Source of the DNA: Xenophilus sp. L33
Lineage (GTDB): Bacteria > Pseudomonadota > Gammaproteobacteria > Burkholderiales > Burkholderiaceae_C
NCBI RefSeq assembly: GCF_009765735.1
Contig: NZ_LMUW01000076.1
Span: 1 to 37,760 of the forward strand
Reading direction: 5' to 3'
DNA: 37,760 bases
Within the stretch, counting starts at the first letter, position 1. Each line of letters begins with the position of its first letter. The position numbers and the translations under genes were made by a program. Below are positions 1 through 8,507 of this stretch, one piece after another. Below the pieces are notes generated by a model. The model was not told the DNA's origin, searched no databases, and was given only the letters and a program-made list of their open reading frames with translations.

Positions 1-1693
1 CGGCCGCCGGTGCCGGCGGGGCGACCGGCGCGGGTGCGGCCGCGACCGGCGCACGCACCGGTTCCGGCTTCGGCACCGCGACCGGGGCCGGCGCGTCGGG
101 CAGCACGCCCTTGATCACCGGCGTCTGCTTGTTGGTCGGCTCCTGCGAACGGCGGGTGACCGAGGTCGGATCCTCGATCTCCTCGGCCATCTTGTAGCTG
201 GCGTCGATGTGGTCGAGCCGCGGATCGTCGTGCTTGAGGCGCTCGAGCCGGTAGTTGGGCGTTTCCAGCGTCTTGTTGGGCACCATCAGCACGGTGACGC
301 GCTGCTTCAATTCGATCTTGGCGATCTCGGGGCGCTTCTCGTTCAGCAGGAAGGAAGCGACCTCGACCGGCACCTGCACGTGCACCGCGGCCGTGTTGTC
401 CTTCAGGCATTCCTCCTGAATGATCCGCAGGATCTGCAGCGCGCTCGATTCGGTGTCGCGGATGTGGCCGGAGCCGCCGCAACGCGGGCAGGGGATCGAC
501 GAGCCCTCGCTGAGCGCCGGCTTCAGGCGCTGGCGGCTCATTTCCATCAGGCCGAACTTGCTGATCGAGCCGAACTGCACGCGGGCGCGGTCCTGCCGCA
601 GCGCGTCGCGCAGCCGGCTTTCGACCTCGCGACGGTTCTTCGACTCGTCCATGTCGATGAAGTCGATGACGATCAGGCCGCCCAGGTCGCGCAGGCGCAT
701 CTGGCGGGCCACTTCGTCGGCGGCCTCGAGGTTGGTGCGGGTCGCGGTTTCCTCGATGTCGCCGCCCTTGATGGCGCGCGCCGAGTTGACGTCGACCGAG
801 ACCAGCGCCTCGGTGTGGTCGATCACGATCGCGCCGCCGCTCGGCAGCTGCACCGTGCGGGCATAGGCCGATTCGATCTGGTGCTCGATCTGGAAGCGGC
901 TGAAGAGCGCCGCGTCGTCGCGATAGCGCTTCACGCGGGCCGCATGTTCGGGCATCACGTGCGCCATGAACTGCTGGGCCTGGTCGTAGATGTCGTCGGT
1001 GTCGATCAGGATGTCGCCGATGTCGTGATTGAAATAGTCACGGATCGCGCGGATGACCAGCGACGACTCCTGGTAGATCAGGAAGGCGCCCTTGCCGCCC
1101 TTGGCCGCGCCGTCGATCGCGCTCCAGAGCTTGAGCAGGTAGTTCAGGTCCCATTGCAGCTCGGGCGCCGAACGGCCGATGCCGGCGGTGCGGGCGATGA
1201 TGCTGGCGCCCTTCGGGTATTCCAGCTGGTCCATCGCCTCCTTGAGCTCGGCCCGGTCGTCGCCCTCGATGCGCCGGCTGACGCCGCCGCCGCGCGGGTT
1301 GTTGGGCATCAGCACGACGTAGCGGCCGGCCAGCGAGATGAAGGTGGTGAGCGCCGCACCCTTGTTGCCGCGCTCTTCCTTCTCGACCTGCACGACCAGT
1401 TCCTGGCCTTCGCGGATCGCGTCCTGGATGCGCGCCTGGCTGGCGGAGACGCCTTCGGCGAAATATTGCTTGGAGATTTCCTTGAACGGCAGGAAGCCGT
1501 GGCGGTCTTCGCCGTAGTCGACGAAGCAGGCTTCGAGCGAGGGTTCGACCCGCGTCACGACCGCCTTGTAGATGTTGCCCTTGCGCTGCTCGCGCCCTTC
1601 GATCTCGATCTCGTAGTCGAGGAGCTTCTGCCCGTCGACGATGGCGAGGCGACGTTCCTCGGGCTGCGTCGCGTTGATCAGCATCCGTTTCAT
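1..1693 (-). CDS. rne: Ribonuclease E, N-terminal part (truncated by window edge)
   Basis: Endoribonuclease that starts mRNA decay, processes rRNA and tRNA precursors and scaffolds the degradosome at the inner membrane. About 564 residues are present, reading from an ATG at 1693 to the window edge. Seen: an S1 RNA-binding region around residues 35-120 (motif [10 protein letters not shown]), the DNase I-like active site with D301 in SVDVNSAR and D344 in [10 protein letters not shown], and the zinc-link CPRC at C402/C405. The spacing of both aspartates and cysteines equals that of E. coli RNase E (D303/D346, C404/C407). The last visible part is Ala/Pro/Val-rich, as expected for the start of the disordered C-terminal arm. 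AAGGA nine bases upstream supports the ATG at 1693 over a second ATG at 1684. It is divergent from rluC, as in E. coli. Confidence 0.97.
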   Translation of the reverse strand, partial: MKRMLINATQPEERRLAIVDGQKLLDYEIEIEGREQRKGNIYKAVVTRVEPSLEACFVDYGEDRHGFLPFKEISKQYFAEGVSASQARIQDAIREGQELVVQVEKEERGNKGAALTTFISLAGRYVVLMPNNPRGGGVSRRIEGDDRAELKEAMDQLEYPKGASIIARTAGIGRSAPELQWDLNYLLKLWSAIDGAAKGGKGAFLIYQESSLVIRAIRDYFNHDIGDILIDTDDIYDQAQQFMAHVMPEHAARVKRYRDDAALFSRFQIEHQIESAYARTVQLPSGGAIVIDHTEALVSVDVNSARAIKGGDIEETATRTNLEAADEVARQMRLRDLGGLIVIDFIDMDESKNRREVESRLRDALRQDRARVQFGSISKFGLMEMSRQRLKPALSEGSSIPCPRCGGSGHIRDTESSALQILRIIQEECLKDNTAAVHVQVPVEVASFLLNEKRPEIAKIELKQRVTVLMVPNKTLETPNYRLERLKHDDPRLDHIDASYKMAEEIEDPTSVTRRSQEPTNKQTPVIKGVLPDAPAPVAVPKPEPVRAPVAAAPAPVAPPAPAA

Positions 1694-2226
1694 GATGCGT
1701 TGTCCTTATGTCTGTTCATATCGTTCTTGCGGTCCATGACGGACCCAACGATGCACGGACGACGCTTCGCGAAACCAGAGGAATGCCGCTGGACCCAGGC
1801 TGCAGGGGCTGTGCACGCGAGGCGCGCACGGCCACGTCGAGAGTCAACTCGACGTCAGGCGGGGTGGGGGCGCGTGGATGGGCGCGAGCCAGATGCGGTG
1901 TCGATCAGCTATCTTTTCGATAGCTATTGGCGCAGGGGTGGCGCGCGCTGTCGGAGATTCAATGCCTGTGCTCGCTGGCCGCAGCCAGCGCAGGAACAGT
2001 TGAATCAGCAGCATCAACACAAGGGACTCGCTTCGATCCGCCGGCAGGTGGAGGCCTGCTGGCTGGGGTATTCCGTATCGGTGTTTCGTGGGCGTCGGCT
2101 TGACTCGGATGCAGCGCCCGCCGCCTTGCGCTCTTGCGCGTGGCCTGCGGACTGATGCGCCAAAGCGGCATCGACCTCGCAGCGCCTTCAACAGTGCTCT
2201 AAACTTCTGATGAATCAAGCACTTAC
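1694..2226. promoter_or_regulatory. Divergent rne/rluC spacer with candidate structured rne leader
   Basis: This 533-base spacer holds no credible gene. Read toward rne it contains three clean inverted repeats: 1973-1990 (7-bp stem, 4-nt loop), 1907-1925 (7-bp stem AGCTATC, loop GAAAA on the minus strand) and 1834-1855 (8-bp stem, 6-nt loop, with flanking GCC/GGC that could extend it). They end about 140 bases before the rne start. The E. coli rne leader is long and hairpin-bearing and mediates autoregulation by RNase E; equivalence here is inference from position. I could not find a convincing -35/-10 pair in either direction. The rne Shine-Dalgarno (AAGGA on the minus strand) lies at 1703-1707. 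Confidence 0.5.
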
Positions 2227-3285
2227 ATGACCGCGCTGGTGAAAAACATTATAGGTGCGAAGCCGGACCCCGCAGCGGCAGAAGTCAGATTTCTGACAGT
2301 CGACGAAGAATCCGCCGGTCAGCGGCTGGACAATTTCCTTTTCCGGCATCTGAAGGGGGTCCCCAAGACCCACGTCTACCGGATTATCCGGTCGGGTGAA
2401 GTGCGCATCAACAAGGGCCGCGTGCAGGCCGAGACGCGGGTCGCCGTCGGCGACGTGCTGCGCCTGCCGCCGGTGCGGGTCGCCGCGCGGGCCGAGGAGG
2501 GCGCGCAACCGGCCGCGCCAGCCCGTGAATTCCCGCTGTTGCTGGAAGACGACGCCTTGCTGGCCATCGACAAGCCGGCCGGCGTGGCGGTGCATGGCGG
2601 CAGCGGCGTGAGCTTCGGGGTGATCGAGCAGCTGCGCCGGGCCCGGCCGGCGGCGCGCTTCCTGGAACTGGTGCACCGGCTGGACCGCGAGACCTCCGGC
2701 ATCCTGCTGGTCGCCAAGAAGCGCAGCGCGCTGACCGCCCTGCAGGACCAGTTCCGCGAGCGCGAGACCGGCAAGACCTACCTGGCGCTGGTCGAGGGCG
2801 CCTGGCCGGCGAACCGCAAGGTGCTCGATTCGCCGCTCGCCAAGTACCTGCTGCCGCCCGCCGCGGGCTCGACCGAGCCGGGCGAGCGCCGGGTGCGCGT
2901 GGTCGCCAAGGACCATCCGGACGCGATGCACGCGGTCACGCTGGTGCGGGTGCTGGCCCGGTTCCCGTTGCCGGGTGATGCGGCCGCGGCGGCCGAGCAG
3001 TCGCTGCTGGCGGTGACCATCAAGACGGGCCGGACGCACCAGATCCGGGTCCACCTCGCCTCCGCCGGACATCCGATCGCCGGCGACGACAAGTACGGCG
3101 ACTTCGAGCGCAACCGCGCGCTGCAGAAGCTCGGCCTCAAGCGCATGTTCCTGCACGCCTGGCGCCTGCAATTCAACCATCCCGCGAGCGGCGAACGTGT
3201 CGCCCTGCAGGCTTCGTTGCCGCCGGAGCTGCAGGCGCTGCTGCCAGCCGCCGCCATCGAAGCACTCGACTCCCCAAACCCATGA
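2227..3285 (+). CDS. rluC: 23S rRNA pseudouridine synthase RluC
   Basis: Isomerises specific uridines to pseudouridine in 23S rRNA (955, 2504 and 2580 in E. coli). The 352-residue protein has an N-terminal S4 RNA-binding domain (about residues 30-85, with GQRLDNFLFR), then the RluA-family catalytic domain with LLAIDKPAGVAVHGG (111-125) and the signature HRLDRETSG, where D153 is the catalytic aspartate. KTGRTHQIRVHL near 266-277 is the other conserved block. RluC rather than RluD is chosen from the divergent position next to rne, the arrangement known in E. coli. No Shine-Dalgarno is evident; a six-codon ORF (2210-2230) overlaps the start as ATGA. The stop overlaps the next gene by four bases. 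Confidence 0.93.
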   Translation: MTALVKNIIGAKPDPAAAEVRFLTVDEESAGQRLDNFLFRHLKGVPKTHVYRIIRSGEVRINKGRVQAETRVAVGDVLRLPPVRVAARAEEGAQPAAPAREFPLLLEDDALLAIDKPAGVAVHGGSGVSFGVIEQLRRARPAARFLELVHRLDRETSGILLVAKKRSALTALQDQFRERETGKTYLALVEGAWPANRKVLDSPLAKYLLPPAAGSTEPGERRVRVVAKDHPDAMHAVTLVRVLARFPLPGDAAAAAEQSLLAVTIKTGRTHQIRVHLASAGHPIAGDDKYGDFERNRALQKLGLKRMFLHAWRLQFNHPASGERVALQASLPPELQALLPAAAIEALDSPNP

Positions 3286-3950
3286 ACGAACCTCATCTCC
3301 GCCGCTTCGACCTGATCGCCTTCGACTGGGACGGCACCCTCTACGATTCGACCCAGCTGATCGTGCGCTGCATCCAGGCCGCGGTGAAGGACGTCGGCGG
3401 CACCGAGCCCAGCGCCAGCGACGCCGCCTGGGTGATCGGCCTCGGCCTGGCCGAGGCCCTGGCCCGCGCCGCGCCCGACGTGCCGAAGGAGAAATACCCC
3501 GAGCTGGGCGCCCGCTACCGCTACCACTACCTGAAGCACCAGGACGACCTGGTGCTCTTCGACGGCGTGCTGCCGATGCTCGACGCGCTGCGCGAACGCG
3601 GCCACAAGCTGGCGGTCGCCACCGGCAAGTCGCGCCGCGGCCTCAACGAGGTGCTGGCCACCGGCGGTCTGGGCGACCGCTTCGACGACTCCCGCACCGC
3701 CGACGAAACCTTCGGCAAGCCGCATCCGCGCATGCTGCTGGAACTGATGGAAGCGCTCGACGTCAGCGCCGAGCGCACCCTGATGGTCGGCGACACCACC
3801 CACGACCTGCAGCTGGCGGTCAATGCCGGCTGCGCCAGCGTCGGCGTGAGCTACGGTGCGCACGAGCCCGACAGCTTCGCGGTGCTGGGGCCGCTGCATG
3901 TCGCCCATTCGGTGGCCGACCTGTCGCGCTGGCTGCTCGAGAACGCCTGA
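3282..3950 (+). CDS. HAD-family phosphatase, phosphoglycolate phosphatase-like
   Basis: A 222-residue haloacid dehalogenase hydrolase with all four motifs: motif I DWDGT (D15 nucleophile, D17 acid/base), motif II threonine in ATGKS, motif III lysine in GKPHPRM, and motif IV GDTTHD. A helical C1 cap lies between motifs I and II. Phosphoglycolate phosphatase (Gph), which detoxifies 2-phosphoglycolate, is the usual annotation for this gene next to rluC, but HAD substrates cannot be read from sequence; other small phosphate esters are possible. The start overlaps the rluC stop (ATGA), so the two are probably translationally coupled. Confidence 0.88.
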   Translation: MNEPHLRRFDLIAFDWDGTLYDSTQLIVRCIQAAVKDVGGTEPSASDAAWVIGLGLAEALARAAPDVPKEKYPELGARYRYHYLKHQDDLVLFDGVLPMLDALRERGHKLAVATGKSRRGLNEVLATGGLGDRFDDSRTADETFGKPHPRMLLELMEALDVSAERTLMVGDTTHDLQLAVNAGCASVGVSYGAHEPDSFAVLGPLHVAHSVADLSRWLLENA

Positions 3951-3960
3951 GGACGGCGCC

Positions 3961-4326
3961 ATGGACGCGGCCATCGCCCTCTGCCGGTCGGCCGACCTGG
4001 TGGACGGCGGTCGGGCCGTGCCCTTCGACGTGGTGTTCGGCGGCCAGACCTGCCGCGCCTTCGCGGTCCGCTTCGAGGGCGCGCCTGAGGCCTACCTCAA
4101 TCGCTGCAGCCACGTGGCGATGGAAATGGACTTCCAGCCCGACCGCTTCTTCGACGCCAGCGGCCGCTGGCTGATGTGCGCCACCCATGGCGCGGTCTAC
4201 CGGCCGGACACCGGCGAATGCGTCGGCGGCCCGTGCCGCGGCGGCCTGGTCAAGATCTTGCTGAGCGAAAGCGACGGCGTGGTGCACTGGCATACTTCCT
4301 GGAACCTCCAACCTCTCGTCTTCTGA
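3961..4326 (+). CDS. Stand-alone Rieske [2Fe-2S] protein
   Basis: A 121-residue soluble protein consisting of one Rieske domain. The cluster ligands are seen as CSH (C49, H51) and CATH (C73, H76), the C-x-H and C-x2-H pattern of Rieske ferredoxins, with no transmembrane anchor and no attached oxygenase domain. It presumably transfers electrons to an unidentified partner; no reductase or oxygenase lies nearby. It begins 10 bases after the phosphatase gene and ends 9 bases before the SppA-type peptidase, so all four genes from rluC probably form one operon. The biological role is not known to me. Confidence 0.9.
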   Translation: MDAAIALCRSADLVDGGRAVPFDVVFGGQTCRAFAVRFEGAPEAYLNRCSHVAMEMDFQPDRFFDASGRWLMCATHGAVYRPDTGECVGGPCRGGLVKILLSESDGVVHWHTSWNLQPLVF

Positions 4327-4335
4327 CCTCTCGAC

Positions 4336-5343
4336 ATGACAGAGTCCATCCGCACGGAACCCACGCTGTCATCCGGCAACACCCCCAACATGGCCTTGAA
4401 CGACCCGACCCAATCCGCCGGCTGGGAGCGCGCGACGCTCGAGAAACTGGCCTTCGCCTCGCTGCGCGAGCAGCGGGCCGCCCGGCGCTGGAAGACCTTC
4501 GTGCGGTTGGCCTGGCTGGTCTTCTTCATCTTCCTGGTGTGGTTCGGCGTCTCGCGGGCCACCCCGACCAATGCCAAGGCGGCGCCGCACACCGCGGTGG
4601 TCGAGATCAAGGGCGAGATCGCCGCCGGCGCGGACGCCAGCGCCGAATTCGTGGTCGAGTCCATGAAGGAAGCCTTCGAGGACGACGGCGCCAAGGGCAT
4701 CGTGCTCTTGATCAACTCGCCCGGCGGCAGCCCGGTGCAGGCCGGCATCATCAACGACGAGATCAAGCGCATGCGCGCCAAGTACAACAAGCCGATCTAC
4801 GCGGTGTGCGAGGAGACCTGCGCCTCCGCCGCCTACTACATCGCCGCGGCGGGCGACAAGATCTTCGTCGACAAGGCCAGCATCGTCGGCAGCATCGGCG
4901 TGCTGATGGACGGCTTCGGCTTCACCGGCCTCATGGACAAGGTCGGCGTCGAGCGGCGGCTGCTCACCGCCGGCGAGAACAAGGGCTTCATGGATCCGTT
5001 CAGCCCGATGAGCGATTCGCAGAAGGCCTTCGCCCAGCAGATGCTCGAGCAGATCCACCAGCAGTTCATCACCGTGGTCAAGACCGGCCGCGGCGACCGC
5101 CTGAAGCTCGACACGCCCGGCCTCTTCAGCGGTCTCTTCTGGACCGGCCAGCAGGCGGTCGACATGGGCCTGGCCGACCAGCTCGGCAACGTCGACTTCG
5201 TGGCGCGCGAGGTGATCAAGGCCGAGGACGTGATCGACTACACCCGCCGCGACAACGTCGCCGAGAAGCTGGCCAAGAAGTTCGGCGCCGCGATGGGCGC
5301 GGCCTCGGTGAAGACGCTGCAGGCGGCGCCTTCGCTGCGCTGA
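4336..5343 (+). CDS. sppA: S49 family signal peptide peptidase (SppA type)
   Basis: Membrane-anchored serine protease that degrades signal peptides and other membrane-embedded peptides after secretion. The 335-residue protein has a cytoplasmic N-terminal tail, one transmembrane segment (about 54-72) and an S49 domain facing the periplasm. The predicted Ser-Lys dyad is S164 (ETCASAAYY) and K216 (TAGENKGFMD), 52 residues apart, the same spacing as in Bacillus SppA (S147/K199). It is the short form, about half the length of the tandem E. coli SppA. The two residues after the serine are Ala-Ala rather than the common Gly-Gly. An ATG at 4390 is an alternative start. It ends 19 bases from the convergent transporter gene. 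Confidence 0.9.
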   Translation: MTESIRTEPTLSSGNTPNMALNDPTQSAGWERATLEKLAFASLREQRAARRWKTFVRLAWLVFFIFLVWFGVSRATPTNAKAAPHTAVVEIKGEIAAGADASAEFVVESMKEAFEDDGAKGIVLLINSPGGSPVQAGIINDEIKRMRAKYNKPIYAVCEETCASAAYYIAAAGDKIFVDKASIVGSIGVLMDGFGFTGLMDKVGVERRLLTAGENKGFMDPFSPMSDSQKAFAQQMLEQIHQQFITVVKTGRGDRLKLDTPGLFSGLFWTGQQAVDMGLADQLGNVDFVAREVIKAEDVIDYTRRDNVAEKLAKKFGAAMGAASVKTLQAAPSLR

Positions 5344-5362
5344 TCGCTTTTCCTGCCGAAGG

Positions 5363-6532
5363 TCAGGCCGCCGGCTCGCTGTAGCGCGCCGCCGCGGCCA
5401 GCGCCAGGGCGAAGGCCACCACCACGAACAACGCCGCGGTCAGCGAGCTGGCCTTGGCCAGGAAGCCGATCACCGGCGGCCCGGCCATGAAACCCAGATA
5501 GGCCAGCGCCGACACCGCCGCGATGCCGCGCGCCGGCTCGATGCCCGGCACCCGCGACGCCGCCGCGAACAGCACCGGCACCACGTTGGCGAAGCCGACG
5601 CCGACCCCGGCGAAGCCGACCAGCGCCAGCCAGGGCAGGTCGGTCAGCAGCACCAGCGTCATCGAGGCCGCCGCCAGCAGGGCGCTGCCGCGCAGCAGCA
5701 CCGTCGGCGTGAAGCGCGAGCGCATCGCGTCGCCGCCGAAGCGGGCCAGCGCCATCGCCGCCGAGAAGCTCGCATAGGCCAGCGCCGCCTGCTGCTGCGG
5801 ACTGCCGAGTTCCTGCTGCAGGTAGAGCACGCTCCAGTCGTAGATCGCGCCTTCGGCGATCAGCCCCAGCGCCGCCAGCAGGCCGAGCAGCGCCAGGATG
5901 CCGCGCGGCAGCCGGAAGCCGCCGTCGCCGCCGGTGAAGGCGGTGACCGCGCTGGGCAGCATGCCGCGCGAGGCGAGCCAGGTGACCAGCACCATCGCCG
6001 CCGCCACCGCCACCAGGTGATATTGCGGATCGAGCCCGGCGGCCAGCGCGGCGCCGCCGCTGATCGCGCCGGCCATGCCGCCCAGGCTGAACATGCCGTG
6101 CATGCCGCTCATCAAGGGCTTGTCGCCGCGGATCTCCAGCTGCGCCGCCTCGGTGTTGATCGCGACGTCGAACACGCTGGTCACCACGCCGAACACCGCC
6201 AGGAGGCCGAGCAGGGCGCCGTAGGCGGGCATCACCATCAGGCCGGTGAGCAGCAGCGCGTAGGCCGGCCCGCAGAAGGCGGCCATGCCGCGCGCGCCGT
6301 GACGGCCGATCCACCGGCTGGCCTGGCTCAGCCCGACCAGCGCGCCGACGCCGGCCGCGAGCATCGCCAGGCCGAGCTGGGCGTCGTCCACGCCGTAGTG
6401 GGCCTTGACCGTCGGGATGTGCACGCCCCAGGTCGCGAAGACGAAGCCGGAGCAGAAGAACTGGGCGCGCGCCGACCAGCGCATGCGGTCGGAAACGGGA
6501 ATCGGCGCGCGGCCGATGTCGGTCGGAGTCAT
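5363..6532 (-). CDS. Major facilitator superfamily transporter (YbjJ-like)
   Basis: A 389-residue hydrophobic protein with about twelve predicted membrane spans, starting at ATG 6532. Motifs such as INTEAAQLE and LMSGMHGMFSLGG match my recollection of the YbjJ-like branch of the major facilitator superfamily, whose substrates are poorly defined. No cytoplasmic or periplasmic accessory domain is present. It lies 18 bases downstream of the RsmI-like methylase gene on the same strand and may be co-transcribed with maf and the methylase, although no functional link is evident. Substrate cannot be assigned from sequence. Confidence 0.85.
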   Translation of the reverse strand: MTPTDIGRAPIPVSDRMRWSARAQFFCSGFVFATWGVHIPTVKAHYGVDDAQLGLAMLAAGVGALVGLSQASRWIGRHGARGMAAFCGPAYALLLTGLMVMPAYGALLGLLAVFGVVTSVFDVAINTEAAQLEIRGDKPLMSGMHGMFSLGGMAGAISGGAALAAGLDPQYHLVAVAAAMVLVTWLASRGMLPSAVTAFTGGDGGFRLPRGILALLGLLAALGLIAEGAIYDWSVLYLQQELGSPQQQAALAYASFSAAMALARFGGDAMRSRFTPTVLLRGSALLAAASMTLVLLTDLPWLALVGFAGVGVGFANVVPVLFAAASRVPGIEPARGIAAVSALAYLGFMAGPPVIGFLAKASSLTAALFVVVAFALALAAAARYSEPAA

Positions 6533-6550
6533 TCGGGAGAAAGGAAGAAG

Positions 6551-7306
6551 CTATCGCCCGATGGCGAACACGGCCGGCGCGCGGTCCTCCGCCGGCGGCC
6601 GGGCACGCCAGGCCTTGACCGTCTCGCTGCGCACGTTGGCCGAGGCCAGCGTCAAGCCGTGCGCCACCGCCAGCCGGGTGTGGTGCTGCAGGGTCTGGGT
6701 CAGCGCCTGCAGCAGCGCGGCATTGCGGTAGGGCGTCTCGATGAAGAGCTGGGTCTGGCCGGTGCGCAGCGCCAGCGCCTCCAGCTCGCGGATGCGCTGG
6801 ATTCGCTCCTGGGCATCCTGCGGCAGGTAGCCGACGAAGGCGAAGTTCTGGCCGTTGAGCCCGCTGGCCGCCAGGGCCAGCAGCAGCGACACGGGGCCGG
6901 TCAGCGGCACCACCGCGATGCCCAGTTCGTGGGCGGCGCGGGCCACCGAGGAGCCCGGATCGGCCACCGCGGGCATGCCGGCTTCGCTCAACAAGCCGAC
7001 ATCGTGGCCTGCGAGCGCCGGCGTCAGCAATGGTTTGGCGTCGAATTGGCCGGCATGATCGCCCTTCTTGTGCACTTCGCGCGGCAACTCCACGATCTGC
7101 TGCGCCTGCAGCGGCGCCGCCAGCGGCGACACCGCGTCGATGCGCTTGAGGTAGGCGCGGGCCGACTTGGCGTTCTCGCAGATCCAGTGGGTGATGCCGG
7201 CGGCGGCTTGCAAAGTGCCCAGCGGCAGGGCGTCCTGCAGCGGCGCCTGCTCGTCGCAGCCGAAGTCGAGCGGCGCCGGCACCAGGAACAGCTTGCCCTC
7301 GCTCAT
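6551..7306 (-). CDS. RsmI-like SAM-dependent methyltransferase (tetrapyrrole methylase fold)
   Basis: A 251-residue protein of the tetrapyrrole (corrin/porphyrin) methylase superfamily. The central block GLLSEAGMPAVADPGSS, followed by VVPLTGPVSLLLALAASG, closely parallels RsmI, which 2'-O-methylates C1402 of 16S rRNA. However, the N-terminal region differs: the usual LYLVATPIGNLxD is LFLVPAPLDFGCDEQ, and the RsmI block around CEDTR is CENAKSARAY. The protein is also shorter than typical RsmI (about 285 residues). It is therefore probably a paralogue with its own substrate. The ATG at 7306 overlaps the maf stop (ATGA), indicating translational coupling with maf. Confidence 0.85.
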   Translation of the reverse strand: MSEGKLFLVPAPLDFGCDEQAPLQDALPLGTLQAAAGITHWICENAKSARAYLKRIDAVSPLAAPLQAQQIVELPREVHKKGDHAGQFDAKPLLTPALAGHDVGLLSEAGMPAVADPGSSVARAAHELGIAVVPLTGPVSLLLALAASGLNGQNFAFVGYLPQDAQERIQRIRELEALALRTGQTQLFIETPYRNAALLQALTQTLQHHTRLAVAHGLTLASANVRSETVKAWRARPPAEDRAPAVFAIGR

Positions 7307-7884
7307 AGAAGATCGATGCCGGCGGCGCGCAGCAGCCGCGCGGTGCGGATCAGCGGCAGGCCGACCAGCGCGGTCGGATCGTCGCTGTCGATCGACTCCA
7401 GCAGCGCGATGCCCAGGCCTTCGCTCTTGGCGCTGCCGGCGCAGTCGTAGGGCTCCTCGGCCCGCAGGTAGCGCTCGATCGCGTCGTCGCCCAGGTCGCG
7501 AAACTGCACCTGCACCGGTGCCAGGTCGCTCTCGGCGAAGCCGCTGGCCTGGCAGACCACCGCCAGCGCCGTCTGGAAAACGACCGTCTGGCCGCGCATG
7601 CGCCGCAGCTGCGCCGTGGCGCGCGCATGGTCGCCTGGCTTGCCGAGCGGCTCGCCGGCCAGGTCGGCGACCTGGTCGGAGCCGATCACGACCGCTTCCG
7701 GGAAGCGGCGCGCCACCGCGCGGGCCTTTTCGAGCGCCAGCCGCCGTGCCAGCGCCGCCGGCGCCTCGTCCGGCAAGGGCGTCTCGTCCACCTCCGGCGC
7801 CTGGACGTCGAAGGGCAGCCGAAAGCGCGAAAGCAGCTCGCGCCGGTAGCGCGAGGTCGAGGCGAGGATCACGGAACGTTGCAT
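7303..7884 (-). CDS. yceF: Maf/YceF nucleoside triphosphate pyrophosphatase
   Basis: Maf-family house-cleaning enzyme that hydrolyses modified nucleoside triphosphates to the monophosphate; YceF-type members prefer 7-methyl-GTP. The 193-residue protein shows ILASTSRYRRELL at the N terminus, APEVDETPLPDE, IGSDQV with the catalytic aspartate, and GSAKSEGLGIALLE plus DPTALVGLPL near the C terminus, all aligning by eye with E. coli YceF rather than YhdE. The gene lies beside yceD and rpmF as in E. coli, but here it is divergent from yceD. A start at 7890 (two codons longer) is equally possible; neither has a Shine-Dalgarno. Confidence 0.92.
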   Translation of the reverse strand: MQRSVILASTSRYRRELLSRFRLPFDVQAPEVDETPLPDEAPAALARRLALEKARAVARRFPEAVVIGSDQVADLAGEPLGKPGDHARATAQLRRMRGQTVVFQTALAVVCQASGFAESDLAPVQVQFRDLGDDAIERYLRAEEPYDCAGSAKSEGLGIALLESIDSDDPTALVGLPLIRTARLLRAAGIDLL

Positions 7885-7921
7885 GGCCATGATTGTGCGT
7901 GAGCGGTTTAGACTGCCGCGG

Positions 7922-8488
7922 ATGAGCAAAGAATTCGCACCCCGGCGGCTCGACGTCAAGGCGTTCGCCGAAGCCGGCGCCACCTTGTCCGGCGTCGAGC
8001 CGGTCGTGGATTTCCACCGCCTGAGCGCCGAACTGGCGCCCGCCGCCGAAGGCGCCGAGCCGCCCGCCGCCCCGACCATCCGCTGGACCGCGCTGGGCGA
8101 GGACCGCAGCGGTGCCGACGGCGCCGCCGTTCCCTGGCTGCACCTGGACGCCGAGACCGTAGTGCCGCTGACTTGCCAGCGCTGCCTGGCGCCGGTGGAC
8201 ATCCCGCTGCAGGTCGACCGCTGGTTCCGCTTCGCGCCCGACGAGGACGTCGCCGCGGCCGAGGACGAGACGGCCGAGGAAGACGTGCTGGTCACGAGCC
8301 GCGACTTCGACCTGCACGCGCTGATCGAAGACGAACTGCTGATGGAAATTCCGGTGACACCGCGGCATGAGGTCTGCCCCGAGCCGGCGCGCCTCTCGGC
8401 CTCGGACCCGGAATTCGACGCCGCCGAAGGTCAGCGCGCCAACCCGTTCGCGGTGCTGGGCGAGTTGCGCGGCCGCAAGCCCAAGTAG
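7922..8488 (+). CDS. yceD: YceD family protein (DUF177)
   Basis: A 188-residue acidic protein of the YceD/DUF177 family, conserved upstream of rpmF in bacteria and linked in the literature to 23S rRNA maturation in some organisms. Seen: the cysteine pair TCQRCLAP in mid-protein, an acidic stretch ([16 protein letters not shown]), the [12 protein letters not shown] block typical of the family, and a C-terminal [13 protein letters not shown]. The start at 7922 (MSKEF) is preferred over the upstream in-frame ATG at 7883 because the latter would begin inside maf. There is no Shine-Dalgarno; the -10-like TAGACT at 7909-7914 would place transcription at the start codon. Confidence 0.9.
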   Translation: MSKEFAPRRLDVKAFAEAGATLSGVEPVVDFHRLSAELAPAAEGAEPPAAPTIRWTALGEDRSGADGAAVPWLHLDAETVVPLTCQRCLAPVDIPLQVDRWFRFAPDEDVAAAEDETAEEDVLVTSRDFDLHALIEDELLMEIPVTPRHEVCPEPARLSASDPEFDAAEGQRANPFAVLGELRGRKPK

Positions 8489-8507
8489 GCGCCCGGGCCC
8501 GGGCAAT

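Noticed and set aside
209..2155. Long plus-strand open frame (about 650 codons) opposite rne.
   Set aside because: It is a shadow of the GC-rich rne gene and its leader: composition is His/Arg/Val/Asp-rich with no domain, while the opposite strand has full RNase E motifs.
8490..8504. GCCCGGGCCCGGGC palindrome after yceD as a terminator.
   Set aside because: It is a continuous palindrome with no loop and no T tract; more likely simply GC-rich sequence upstream of the rpmF promoter.
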